From assembly GCA_046347045.1 (NCBI GenBank), contig JAXMGX010000008.1:62001-126000 (forward strand): a stretch of 64,000 nucleotides of DNA, given 5' to 3'. The notes beneath the pieces are model-generated. The model saw only the letters and a program-made list of their open reading frames with translations, searched no databases and was not told where the DNA came from. Below are positions 16,417 to 27,101 of the stretch, piece after piece; position 1 is the first letter of the stretch; each line of letters opens with the position of its first letter. Both the position numbers and the translations under genes were made by a program. The stretch is from ZC4RG30 sp046347045. GTDB lineage: Bacteria; Pseudomonadota; Gammaproteobacteria; Steroidobacterales; Steroidobacteraceae.

Positions 16417-18090
16417 TCAGCGCGTCAGCTTCTTGTACTTGATGCGATGCGGCTGGCTGGCGTCCTCGCCGGTGCGGCGCGCGTAGTCCGCGGCGTATTC
16501 CTGGTAGTTGCCTTCGAAGAACACGAGTTGCGAATTGCCCTCGAAGGCGAGGATGTGCGTGGCGATTCGGTCGAGGAACCAGCGGTCGTGCGAGATCACC
16601 ACCGCGCAGCCGGGGTAGGCCAGCAGCGCCTCTTCCAGCGCGCGCAGCGTCTCGATGTCCAGGTCGTTGGTGGGTTCGTCGAGCAGCAGCACGTTGCCGC
16701 CGGTCTTCAGCACCTTGGCCAGGTGCACGCGGTTGCGCTCGCCGCCCGACAGCTCGCCGATGAGCTGCTGCTGCTGCGTGCCGCTGAAGTTGAACCGGCC
16801 CACGTAGCCGCGCGACGAGGTTTCGTAGTTGCCCACCTTGATCAGGTCGAGACCGCCGGAGATTTCCTGCCACACCGTCTTCTTGTCGTCCAGCGACTGG
16901 CGCGACTGGTCCACGTAGGCCAGCTTCACCGACGGGCCGGTGCGGATCTCGCCCTTGTCGGGCTTTTCCTGCCCGGTGAGCATGCGGAAGAGGGTGGTCT
17001 TGCCCGCGCCATTGGGGCCGATGATGCCGACGATGCCGCCCTTGGGCAGGCTGAACGAGAAATCGTCGATCAGCAACCGGTCGCCGAAACCCTTGGAGAT
17101 GCCCTTGGCCTCGATCACCAGGTCGCCCAGACGCTCGCCGGGCGGGATGTAGATCTCGTTGGTCTCGTTGCGCTTCTGGAATTCCTGCGAGGAGAGTTCC
17201 TCGAAGCGCTGCATGCGCGCCTTGCTCTTGGCCTGGCGGGCCTTGGGGTTCTGGCGCACCCATTCCAGCTCCTTCTCGAGCATCTTCTTCAGGCCTTCCT
17301 GCTGGCGCTCTTCCTGCTTCAGGCGCGCGTCCTTCTGCTCGAGCCAGGAGGAGTAATTGCCGTGCCACGGTATGCCGTGGCCGCGGTCGAGTTCCAGGAT
17401 CCACTCGGCCACGTTGTCGAGGAAGTAGCGGTCGTGCGTCACGGCCACCACGGTGCTGGGGTATTCCTCCAGATAGCGTTCGAGCCACGCAACTGATTCG
17501 GCGTCGAGATGGTTGGTCGGCTCGTCGAGCAGCAGCATGTCGGGCGCCGACAGCAGCAGGCGGCACAGCGCCACGCGGCGCTTCTCGCCGCCAGAGAGCT
17601 TGCCGATCACCGCATCCCACTCGGGCAGGCGCAGCGCGTCGGCGGCGATCTCGAGCTTGCGTTCCAGTTCCCAGCCGCCGGCGGCGTCGATCGCATCCTG
17701 CAGCTTGGCCTGTTCCTCGAGCAGCGCGTTCATTTCGTCGTCACCCATGGGTTCGGCGAACTTCTCGCTGATCTCGTTGAAGCGCGCCACCTGCCGGAAG
17801 GCTTCGCCCACGCCATCCATCACGGCCTGACGCACGGTATGAGAATCGTTCAGCTCCGGCTCCTGCGGCAGGTAGCCCACGCGGATGCCCGTCTGCGGCC
17901 GCGCCTCGCCATCGATGTTCTTGTCGATACCCGCCATGATCCTGAGCAGCGTTGACTTGCCCGAGCCGTTGAGGCCGAGCACGCCGATCTTGGCGCCGGG
18001 GAAGAACGACAGGCTGATGTCGCGCAGGATGATCCGCTTGGGCGGTACCACCTTCGAGACGCGGTTCATGGTGTAGATGTACTGGGCCAT
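16417..18090 (-). CDS. ettA: Energy-dependent translational throttle protein, ABC-F ATPase
   Basis: 557-residue soluble ABC-F protein with two nucleotide-binding domains and no membrane segments. Walker A motifs are GLNGSGKST and GPNGAGKTT; the ABC signatures are LSGGEKRR and LSGGERNR; each is followed by a DEPTNHLD or DEPTNDLD Walker B. EttA binds the ribosomal E site and gates the first elongation steps according to ATP/ADP level. The start MAQYIYTMNRVSKVVPPKR matches E. coli EttA and fixes the ATG; an in-frame GTG three codons earlier is rejected. A possible -10 GATAAT stands at 18134-18129. It diverges from the deacetylase-family gene. Confidence 0.96.
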   Translation of the reverse strand: MAQYIYTMNRVSKVVPPKRIILRDISLSFFPGAKIGVLGLNGSGKSTLLRIMAGIDKNIDGEARPQTGIRVGYLPQEPELNDSHTVRQAVMDGVGEAFRQVARFNEISEKFAEPMGDDEMNALLEEQAKLQDAIDAAGGWELERKLEIAADALRLPEWDAVIGKLSGGEKRRVALCRLLLSAPDMLLLDEPTNHLDAESVAWLERYLEEYPSTVVAVTHDRYFLDNVAEWILELDRGHGIPWHGNYSSWLEQKDARLKQEERQQEGLKKMLEKELEWVRQNPKARQAKSKARMQRFEELSSQEFQKRNETNEIYIPPGERLGDLVIEAKGISKGFGDRLLIDDFSFSLPKGGIVGIIGPNGAGKTTLFRMLTGQEKPDKGEIRTGPSVKLAYVDQSRQSLDDKKTVWQEISGGLDLIKVGNYETSSRGYVGRFNFSGTQQQQLIGELSGGERNRVHLAKVLKTGGNVLLLDEPTNDLDIETLRALEEALLAYPGCAVVISHDRWFLDRIATHILAFEGNSQLVFFEGNYQEYAADYARRTGEDASQPHRIKYKKLTR

Positions 18091-18172
18091 CAGGAGCACT
18101 CTGGACGGTCGGGGGAAATGGGTGGGCGATTATCCGCGAAGCGGCGGGACCCGTGATAGTCTGAAGTCCATA

Positions 18173-19147
18173 TTGAACGCGCAACCCACAGCGCAGGATA
18201 CCCGCGACCGCCGCGTGCTCGTCATTGCCGATGAGGCACTGGGCGGCTACGGATTTCCCGACGGGCATCCTTTCGGCCCCGACCGGCATGCCGCCTTCCT
18301 GCGCGAATTCCGCGCCCGCGGACTGCCCGCGCGCTGCCTGTCACGTGCTTCCAGCCTTGCCTGCGACGATGATCTCAGGCGGTTTCATTCGCCACAGCAT
18401 GTCGAATTCGTGCGCGCGCAGTCGGCTCAGGGCACCGGCAGCCTCGATGGCAGCGACACGCCCGCCTACCGGGGGTGCTTCGAGGCGGCCAGCAGGGTCG
18501 TTGGCGCGGCGCTGCTCGCGGCCGAGGCATTGCTCGATGGCAGCGCCGAGCGCGCCTTCGTTCCCATCGCGGGACTGCACCACGCCAGCCGCACCGCCGC
18601 CGCGGGCTTTTGCATCTTCAACGACATCGGCGTGGTCATCGAAATGCTCCGCAGTCGCGGCATCGGTCCCATCGCCTATGTCGACATCGACGTGCACCAT
18701 GGCGACGGCGTGTTCTATGCCTTCGAGTCCGACGCGGACGTGATCTTCGCGGACCTGCACGAGGACGGCACCTTCCTGTACCCGGGCACCGGCAAGGCCG
18801 AGGAGAAGGGCCGCGCGGCGGGGCAGGGGCTGAAGCTCAACATCCCGTTGCCGCCCGGAGCCGATGACATCGCCTTCGCCGCGCGCTGGCCCGAGGTCAT
18901 CGCCCACGTCGAGCGCCACCGTCCGGCGTTCATCATCCTGCAATGCGGAGCCGACGGCCTGGCCGGCGATCCGCTGGCGCACCTGCAGCTTTCCGCGGCC
19001 AGTCATCGCCTCGCCGCCGGTTCGCTGGCGACACTGGCGGATCGGCTGGGCCATGGCCGGCTGCTGGCGCTGGGCGGCGGCGGCTACAACCGCGGCAATC
19101 TCGCCGCGGCCTGGAATGCCGTGGTCGAAGCCCTGCTGCAGTCGTAG
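18173..19147 (+). CDS. Histone deacetylase-family (class II/AcuC-like) metallohydrolase
   Basis: About 324 residues of the arginase/deacetylase fold. The zinc and catalytic motifs are in order: GLHHASRTAAAGFCIFNDI (paired histidines), YVDIDVHHGDGVFYAF (metal Asp and His), QCGADGLAGDPL (metal Asp) and the terminal LGGGGYN. Bacterial relatives deacetylate acetyl-lysine, acetoin-pathway enzymes or acetylpolyamines. The start is uncertain: the frame is open back to 18077, inside the ettA start region, and has no good ATG close to the conserved part. A TTG at 18173 is used here; a GTG at 18215 is equally possible. Nothing in the neighbourhood identifies the substrate. Confidence 0.85.
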   Translation: MNAQPTAQDTRDRRVLVIADEALGGYGFPDGHPFGPDRHAAFLREFRARGLPARCLSRASSLACDDDLRRFHSPQHVEFVRAQSAQGTGSLDGSDTPAYRGCFEAASRVVGAALLAAEALLDGSAERAFVPIAGLHHASRTAAAGFCIFNDIGVVIEMLRSRGIGPIAYVDIDVHHGDGVFYAFESDADVIFADLHEDGTFLYPGTGKAEEKGRAAGQGLKLNIPLPPGADDIAFAARWPEVIAHVERHRPAFIILQCGADGLAGDPLAHLQLSAASHRLAAGSLATLADRLGHGRLLALGGGGYNRGNLAAAWNAVVEALLQS

Positions 19148-19205
19148 CAAAACGGCGCTTTCGGGTACCCTATGCGCCCCCTTTGGGCATGAGGCTTCCT
19201 GATCC

Positions 19206-20462
<1,257 letters not shown>

Positions 20463-20490
20463 GGCTGGCGCGGCCAGGCAAGCGGCGTAA

Positions 20491-21021
20491 ATGCACTGCC
20501 CCTTCTGCCGCCACGAAGAAACCAAGGTCACCGATTCGCGGCTGGCGGGCGAGGGCATGCAGATCCGCCGCCGCCGCGAATGTCTTGCCTGCGGCGAGCG
20601 CTTCACCACCTTCGAGACAGCCGAACTGGTGATGCCGCTGGTGGTGAAATCCGACAAGCGCCGTGTGCCTTTCGACGAGGCCAAGCTGCGCTCGGGAATG
20701 GAAAAGGCGCTGGAAAAGCGGCCCGTGAGCCGCGAGGCCGTCGACGATGCCATCTCCCGCATCTGCCACCGGCTGCGCAGCATGGGCGAGCGCGAAATCG
20801 AGTCGCGTGTGCTGGGCGAGCTGGTGATGGAAGAACTGCATCATCTCGATGAGGTGGCCTACGTGCGCTTTGCCTCGGTGTACCGCAGCTTCCAGGACGT
20901 GGATGCCTTTCGCCACGAGATCGAGCACATGCGCACCAAGCGGCGGCGCACGCCCAATCGCGATCAGCTCTCGCTGCTGCCCGGTGCTGCGACGGATGCT
21001 GCCAAGGACCGCAAGTCATGA
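20491..21021 (+). CDS. nrdR: Transcriptional repressor of ribonucleotide reductase genes
   Basis: 176-residue regulator. The zinc ribbon has Cys3, Cys6, Cys31 and Cys34 (CPFC and CLAC) with the basic stretch RRRRE that contacts DNA; an ATP-cone (VVKSDKRRVPFDEAKLRSGM onward) senses ATP/dATP. NrdR represses nrd operons through NrdR boxes; no nrd gene or box was seen in the window. Its C-terminus is somewhat longer than usual, rich in Arg and Lys. Its stop overlaps the ribD start by four bases (ATGA). Confidence 0.96.
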   Translation: MHCPFCRHEETKVTDSRLAGEGMQIRRRRECLACGERFTTFETAELVMPLVVKSDKRRVPFDEAKLRSGMEKALEKRPVSREAVDDAISRICHRLRSMGEREIESRVLGELVMEELHHLDEVAYVRFASVYRSFQDVDAFRHEIEHMRTKRRRTPNRDQLSLLPGAATDAAKDRKS

Positions 21022-22163
21022 TGACGCCCGACGTGACCGGCGAGGCCGCCACCGCCGACGCGACCACGCCCGCATCGTTCAGTGCCGATGATGTCCGGCA
21101 CATGACGCGCGCGCTGGAACTCGCGCGCCGGGGTCTCTACACCACCGATCCGAACCCGCGCGTGGGCTGTGTGCTGGTGAAGGATGGCGCCGTGGTGGGC
21201 GAGGGCTGGCACGAACGCGCCGGCGGGCCGCATGCCGAAGCTGCGGCGCTCACTGCGGCTGGCGCGACCGCAAAGGGTTCGACGGCTTACGTCACGCTCG
21301 AACCCTGCGATCACCACGGCCGCACGCCGCCCTGCAGCCTGGCGCTGATCGCCGCGGGCATCGCGCGCGTGGTGTACACCCTCGACGATCCGAATCCCGA
21401 GGTGGCGGGCCGGGGGGCGGCCCGTCTGCGGGCGCAGGGCATCCGGGTCGAATCGGGACTGATGGCCGCCGAGGCCGAGGCGCTGAATCCGGGTTACCTG
21501 AAGCGTCGCCGTACCGGGCGCCCCTTCGTGCGCGTGAAGGTGGCGGCGAGTCTCGACGGACGCACGGCGCTGGCTTCGGGCGCAAGCCGCTGGATCACCT
21601 CGAAGGTCGCGCGCCACGATGCGCAGCATTTCCGCGCGCGCAGTTCGGTGGTGCTCACGGGCATAGGCACCGTGCTCGCGGACGATCCGGCGATGAACGT
21701 GCGCATCGACGAAAGCCGCCGCCAGCCGCTGCGCGCAGTGCTCGATTCGACGCTGCGCACGCCGCCTGAAGCGCGCATCGTCAATCGGCAGGGATCCGTC
21801 CTCGTGGCGGGAACGACGGATCACGCGCAACGACGCGACGCGCTGCAACGCAAAGGCGTGGAAGTGGTGCAAGTGCCGCAGCGCGACGGCAGGCCGGAGC
21901 TTGCCGCGGTGCTCGACCTGCTGGGCCAGCGCGGCATGAACGAAGTCTGGGTGGAGGCCGGTGCCACGCTGGCCGGCGCCTTCGTGCGCGAGCGGCTATT
22001 CGACGAGCTGGTGGTGTATCTGGCGCCCACGCTGCTCGGGCCCGATGCCCGGCCGCTGCTCGAACTGCCGGCGCTGACGCAGCTCGATGCCCGCCCGCAG
22101 CTCAGGTTCACCGAATGCGTTGCGGTCGGTGATGACCTGCGCATCATCGCAGTACCGGCATAA
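21018..22163 (+). CDS. ribD: Bifunctional riboflavin deaminase/reductase
   Basis: 381 residues catalysing two successive steps in riboflavin synthesis: deamination of the pyrimidine made from GTP, then side-chain reduction with NADPH. The N-terminal deaminase has the zinc motifs HAEAAAL and PCDHHGRTPPC; the C-terminal reductase starts near RPFVRVKVAASLDGRTAL and contains the GASRWITS and LGPDARPL blocks. The first 25 residues are a non-conserved extension, so a later start is possible, but the ATGA overlap with nrdR supports the ATG used. No FMN riboswitch lies upstream. Confidence 0.95.
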   Translation: MMTPDVTGEAATADATTPASFSADDVRHMTRALELARRGLYTTDPNPRVGCVLVKDGAVVGEGWHERAGGPHAEAAALTAAGATAKGSTAYVTLEPCDHHGRTPPCSLALIAAGIARVVYTLDDPNPEVAGRGAARLRAQGIRVESGLMAAEAEALNPGYLKRRRTGRPFVRVKVAASLDGRTALASGASRWITSKVARHDAQHFRARSSVVLTGIGTVLADDPAMNVRIDESRRQPLRAVLDSTLRTPPEARIVNRQGSVLVAGTTDHAQRRDALQRKGVEVVQVPQRDGRPELAAVLDLLGQRGMNEVWVEAGATLAGAFVRERLFDELVVYLAPTLLGPDARPLLELPALTQLDARPQLRFTECVAVGDDLRIIAVPA

Positions 22164-22171
22164 GGATCTCC

Positions 22172-22779
22172 ATGTTCACCGGCATCATCCAGGCAACGGG
22201 CCAGCTCACGCGGATCGAACCGCTGGGCGGCGATCTGCGGCTGACCTTCGACGTGGCGGATCTTGCCGCCCGCATCGATGCCTCGCGCCTGGCGCTGGGC
22301 GAGAGCATCGCAGTGAGCGGCGCCTGCCTCACCGTCATCGCCTTCGACGGTCGCTGCTTCTCGGCCGACGTGTCGCGCGAAACCCTGCGTCTCACCACCT
22401 TGGGCCGGATGGCCCTGGGCGCGGTGGTGAATCTGGAAGCGGCGCTGCGCGCAGGCGACCCGCTGGGTGGGCACCTGATGTCCGGGCATGTGGATGGCGT
22501 GGCGCAGGTGGTGGGGCTTGCGCCCGACGCGCGTTCGCTCCAGGTGGAGGTCGAGGTGCCGGCGGAGCTCGCCCGCTACATCGCGCCCAAGGGTTCGGTG
22601 GGCCTCGACGGCGTCAGCCTGACGGTCAACGGCGTCGAAGGCCGGCGGTTTTCGGTGAACCTGATCCCGCATACCGTGGCAGTGACTGCCTTCCAGGCCC
22701 TGGCGCAGGGCCAGTGGCTGAATCTGGAGGTGGACCAGCTCGCGCGGTATGTGGAGCGCGGGCTGCTACACTTGCGCCC

Positions 22780-22783
<4 letters not shown>
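22172..22783 (+). CDS. ribE: Riboflavin synthase alpha chain
   Basis: 203-residue enzyme that dismutates two 6,7-dimethyl-8-ribityllumazine molecules to riboflavin, the last pathway step. Two lumazine-binding repeats are visible: MFTGIIQATGQL to about residue 97, with SGACLTV, and the second from GGHLMSGHVDGVAQV onward, with GSVGLDGVSLTVNGV. The MFTGI start is typical. It overlaps ribBX by four bases (ATGA). Confidence 0.96.
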
Positions 22784-23925
<1,142 letters not shown>

Positions 23926-23929
23926 GGCC

Positions 23930-24442
23930 ATGCCGAACTACCGTGTCATCGATGGCGCCCTGCGCCTGCAGCCGCGCGAAGGTGTGGCGGGCACCGCGGC
24001 GCAGGGCCGGCGTGTCGCGCTGGTGGCCGCGCGCTTCAATGGCGACATCGTCGATTCCATGGTCGTGGGCGCGCAGGCCGCCTGGCTCCGGCAGGGCGGC
24101 GACCCGGGTGCGCTGCTGCTGGTGCGCGTGCCGGGCGCCTTCGAACTGCCGCTGGCCGCGCGCCGGCTTGCCGCCAGCGGCCGCTTCGATGCGGTGATCG
24201 CGCTGGGCTGCGTGATCCGCGGCGACACGGCGCATTTCGATTTCGTCGCCGGCGAGGCGGCGCGCGGCATCGCCGATGCCGCACGCGACACCGGCAAGCC
24301 CGTGATCTTCGGCGTGCTCACCACCGAAAACGTGGAGCAGGCCGTGGAGCGCGCCAGTCCCGCCCGCATGGACAAGGGCGGCGAGGCCATGGAGGCGGCG
24401 CTGGAGATGGCGCTGGTGCTGGCCGACATCGATTCGCCATGA
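23930..24442 (+). CDS. ribH: 6,7-dimethyl-8-ribityllumazine synthase
   Basis: 170-residue enzyme joining the RibB product and the RibD product to the lumazine precursor; the family forms pentamers or 60-mer capsids. Visible are VAARFNGDIVDSMVVGA, VPGAFELPLAARRL and GCVIRGDTAHFDFVAGEAARGI with the catalytic His, then FGVLTTENVEQAVERA. The first 20 residues are an extension. It is followed by nusB with a four-base overlap, the common rib-nusB arrangement. Confidence 0.96.
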   Translation: MPNYRVIDGALRLQPREGVAGTAAQGRRVALVAARFNGDIVDSMVVGAQAAWLRQGGDPGALLLVRVPGAFELPLAARRLAASGRFDAVIALGCVIRGDTAHFDFVAGEAARGIADAARDTGKPVIFGVLTTENVEQAVERASPARMDKGGEAMEAALEMALVLADIDSP

Positions 24443-24882
24443 AAAGGCCGTCCGCCGCGGCGCGCGCCAACTCCGCGCGCGTGCTCTCCCGCAAGCTCGC
24501 GCTGCAGTCGCTGTATGGCTGGCAGCTCACGCGCCGTCCCTGGCAGGACCTGCTGCGCGACTACGACCTGGCGGAGGAGGCGCCACGCGCCGACCGCGAG
24601 TTCTTCGAATCGCTGGTGCGCGGCGTCTGCGAACACACCGAGGCGCTGGATGCACAACTTGCGCAGTGGTGCGACCGGGCTCCCGCCGAGCTCGATCTGG
24701 TCGAGCACGCGGCGCTGCTGATCGGCCTGCACGAGCTCAACTCGCACCCGGAAGTGCCGTTCCGGGTGGTGATCAGCGAGTCAGTGAGTCTGGCCCGGCG
24801 TTTCGGCGCCACCGATGGCCACAAGTTCGTCAACGCCATTATGGACAAGGCGGCGCGCAGCCTGCGCCCGCACGAACACTAG
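24439..24882 (+). CDS. nusB: Transcription antitermination factor NusB
   Basis: 147-residue helical protein that binds boxA RNA with NusE (ribosomal protein S10) and helps processive transcription of rRNA operons. Family signatures: RKLALQSLYGWQ near the N-terminus, DREFFESLVRGV in the middle and VISESVSLARRFGATDGHKFVNAIMDK at the C-terminus. Start overlaps ribH by four bases. In most relatives thiL follows directly; here a TonB-like gene is inserted between them. Confidence 0.95.
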   Translation: MKRPSAAARANSARVLSRKLALQSLYGWQLTRRPWQDLLRDYDLAEEAPRADREFFESLVRGVCEHTEALDAQLAQWCDRAPAELDLVEHAALLIGLHELNSHPEVPFRVVISESVSLARRFGATDGHKFVNAIMDKAARSLRPHEH

Positions 24883-24926
24883 TCGCGTTTCGTTTCCAGC
24901 CGCGGGCCACAGCCGGGGGAGGCGGG

Positions 24927-26021
24927 GTGATTGCAGGGACTGCAGCGAATCGCACCAGGCGGCTGGGCGTGGCCGCCAGTGTGCTGCTCGCCCATGTGCT
25001 GCTGGTGTGGCTGGCGCTGCTGGCTCGCACGGGCCGCGATGCGGAAGCGACGCTGCCGGTATTCGTGACGACGATGTTCGAACTGCCGCGCGCGCAGGGG
25101 CCTTGGCCCGCCGAGCCGCGGACGCAAGACAGGCCACGGCTGCAGGAGTTCGCACCCGCGCTGCCGGATGTACCCGTCGAACCGCCGGACATCGAAGTGC
25201 CGGAGGTCGAACCCGCGCAGACACCACTCGTCGCGGAGGTGCCTGCACCGGCGTCCGCGCCTGTTCCCGCGCAGTCGGATGCCGGCCTCGGCGCAGAGGC
25301 CGGCGATTCCAGCGGCCAATCCGGCAACGGCAACGGACTGGTGCTGCTGCAGCGTGTGCTGCCCGTCTATCCGGTGGCGGCTGCCCGTCGCGGCGAGCGT
25401 GGCATCACGCAGGTCATCCTGCATGTCACCCGGAGCGGGCGCGTGGATCAGGTGAAGGTCGAACGCAGCAGCGGTTCGTCTCTTCTGGACGCGGCGGCCC
25501 TGGAGGCCTTCCGCAAATGGCGTTTCCAGCCCCTGCCCGAGGCGTCGAAGGATGGCAGGTGGCTACGCACCACACAGCGCTTCATCCTGTACCAGTTCAT
25601 GTACTCCCGGCTGGACGCCCAGGCGATGCAGTATGTATACGGCGAGAATCTCAAGCCCAAGTCGGGCACTGCGGAGGAGGAAACGCCCGGTGCCCGCGAA
25701 GCACTGCTGCGCTTCATCGCGCAGGTGCGCGATCAGACCCTCGATGTCCGGGGTGGCGCGACGGAAAAGGACCTCGCGGAGCTGCGGGCCAATCTCGGCA
25801 AATGGGGCGCCACGAAGTCCGTGGGATTCAGCGGCATGGTCGGCAGTGGTCGCTGGCTGCGTCAGGGAATCAGGCCGGACCTGGATCGCGACGGCCGTCG
25901 CGACGTGGAAGTAAGCTGGAACAGTTTCGAGGTGCGGCACGAGAATGCCACTTCCGAGTGGCTCACCGCGGTGGATCGCGAGGGGCAGATCTGGGTGGCG
26001 CGCGCCGGACAGACCTCCTGA
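24927..26021 (+). CDS. TonB-like protein with an extra C-terminal domain
   Basis: 364 residues from a GTG preceded by GGGGGAGG. One N-terminal membrane anchor (VAASVLLAHVLLVWLALLA) is followed by a proline- and acid-rich spacer (residues about 60-115, repeated EPP, EVP and APAP) and a TonB C-terminal domain (VLPVYPVAAARRGERG, VKVERSSGSSLLDAAALEAFRKWRFQPLP). Classical TonB ends there; this one continues for about 155 residues, including DLDRDGRRDVEVSWNSFEV, a stretch recalling calcium-binding or bacterial-surface repeats but not assignable. No exbB, exbD or receptor gene is nearby. Located between nusB and thiL. Confidence 0.75.
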   Translation: MIAGTAANRTRRLGVAASVLLAHVLLVWLALLARTGRDAEATLPVFVTTMFELPRAQGPWPAEPRTQDRPRLQEFAPALPDVPVEPPDIEVPEVEPAQTPLVAEVPAPASAPVPAQSDAGLGAEAGDSSGQSGNGNGLVLLQRVLPVYPVAAARRGERGITQVILHVTRSGRVDQVKVERSSGSSLLDAAALEAFRKWRFQPLPEASKDGRWLRTTQRFILYQFMYSRLDAQAMQYVYGENLKPKSGTAEEETPGAREALLRFIAQVRDQTLDVRGGATEKDLAELRANLGKWGATKSVGFSGMVGSGRWLRQGIRPDLDRDGRRDVEVSWNSFEVRHENATSEWLTAVDREGQIWVARAGQTS

Positions 26022-26030
26022 AGGACAACG

Positions 26031-27035
26031 ATGGGTGAATTCGAACTGATCGCGAGGTTCTTCCAGGAACCCCGGCCACCGCTGGCCACGGCGCGCGGCG
26101 ATGTGCCCCTGGGCATTGGCGACGATGCGGCGCTGCTGCGCGTACCGCCGGGCCATGAGCTGGTGGCCGCGATCGATACGCTGGTCGAGGGCCGGCATTT
26201 CCCGCCGGGCACCGCGGCCGATTCCACGGGCCATCGCGCGCTGGCGGTGAATCTGTCGGACCTGGCGGCCATGGGTGCGGACCCGGCCTGGTTCCTGCTC
26301 GCACTCACGCTGCCGCGCGCGGACGAGGCATTTCTCGACGCCTTCGCCCGTGGCCTGTTCACGCTGGCCCGGGAGCATGGCGTGGCGCTGGTGGGCGGCG
26401 ATACCACGGGCGGCCCACTGGCAATGTCGGTGCAGGCGCTGGGCACCGTGCCGGCCGGGCAGGCGCTGCGCCGCAGCGGCGCCGCGCCGGGCGATCTGCT
26501 GTATGTCAGCGGCACGCCCGGCGATGCGGCGGCAGGGTTGAAGCTGCTGCTGGCGGCCGCTTCGGAATCCGGCGCATCCGGCGCGCGCACCGCGCACGAG
26601 CAATATCTGCTGCGCCGGTTCCTGTTTCCGGAGCCGCGGGTCGAACTCGGCCGGTTGCTGCGCGGAATGGCCAGCGCCTGCATCGACGTGTCGGACGGCC
26701 TCGCCGCAGATGCGGGCCGGCTCGCCGCCGCCAGTGGCTGCGCTGTCCGCATCGATTGCGGGTTGCTTCCCCATTCCGCAGCAATGCTCGCCGCGTGCGG
26801 CGCGGGCGAGGCGCTGTCGCATGCGCTGCGCGGCGGCGAGGGTTACGAATTATGTTTCACCGTTCCACCGGTGCGGCGTGCCGCTTTCGAAGCGCGCATG
26901 ACTAATGTCAAATGCCGCGTGACCTGCATCGGAAAGATCGAGGCTGGCAGCGGTGTCCGCATCGAGCGCGACGGCGCGCCGCTGGAAGTCGACATCCGCG
27001 GCTACGATCATTTCGCGCACGGCAGTGATCCTTAG
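26031..27035 (+). CDS. thiL: Thiamine-monophosphate kinase
   Basis: 334-residue enzyme that phosphorylates thiamine monophosphate to the cofactor thiamine pyrophosphate, needed by Dxs encoded nearby. The family start GEFELIARFF, the metal motif GIGDDAALL, VNLSDLAAMGADP, GGDTTGGPLAMSV and DVSDGLAADAGRLAAASG are present. It lies ten bases after the TonB-like gene. The pgpA gene that usually follows thiL is absent; a protein kinase gene takes its place after a 66-base gap. Confidence 0.96.
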   Translation: MGEFELIARFFQEPRPPLATARGDVPLGIGDDAALLRVPPGHELVAAIDTLVEGRHFPPGTAADSTGHRALAVNLSDLAAMGADPAWFLLALTLPRADEAFLDAFARGLFTLAREHGVALVGGDTTGGPLAMSVQALGTVPAGQALRRSGAAPGDLLYVSGTPGDAAAGLKLLLAAASESGASGARTAHEQYLLRRFLFPEPRVELGRLLRGMASACIDVSDGLAADAGRLAAASGCAVRIDCGLLPHSAAMLAACGAGEALSHALRGGEGYELCFTVPPVRRAAFEARMTNVKCRVTCIGKIEAGSGVRIERDGAPLEVDIRGYDHFAHGSDP

Positions 27036-27101
27036 AGGCGCATCACAGCCGCGCGCGGCAATGAAATTTAATCTGCCGGACACAGATTCCCCAGAGTGTC
27101 C

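Noticed and set aside
16040..17620. A 526-codon minus-strand frame across ettA, DUF1330 and the MFS gene
   Set aside because: It is a shifted frame on the same strand as ettA, which carries all ABC-F motifs in its own frame.
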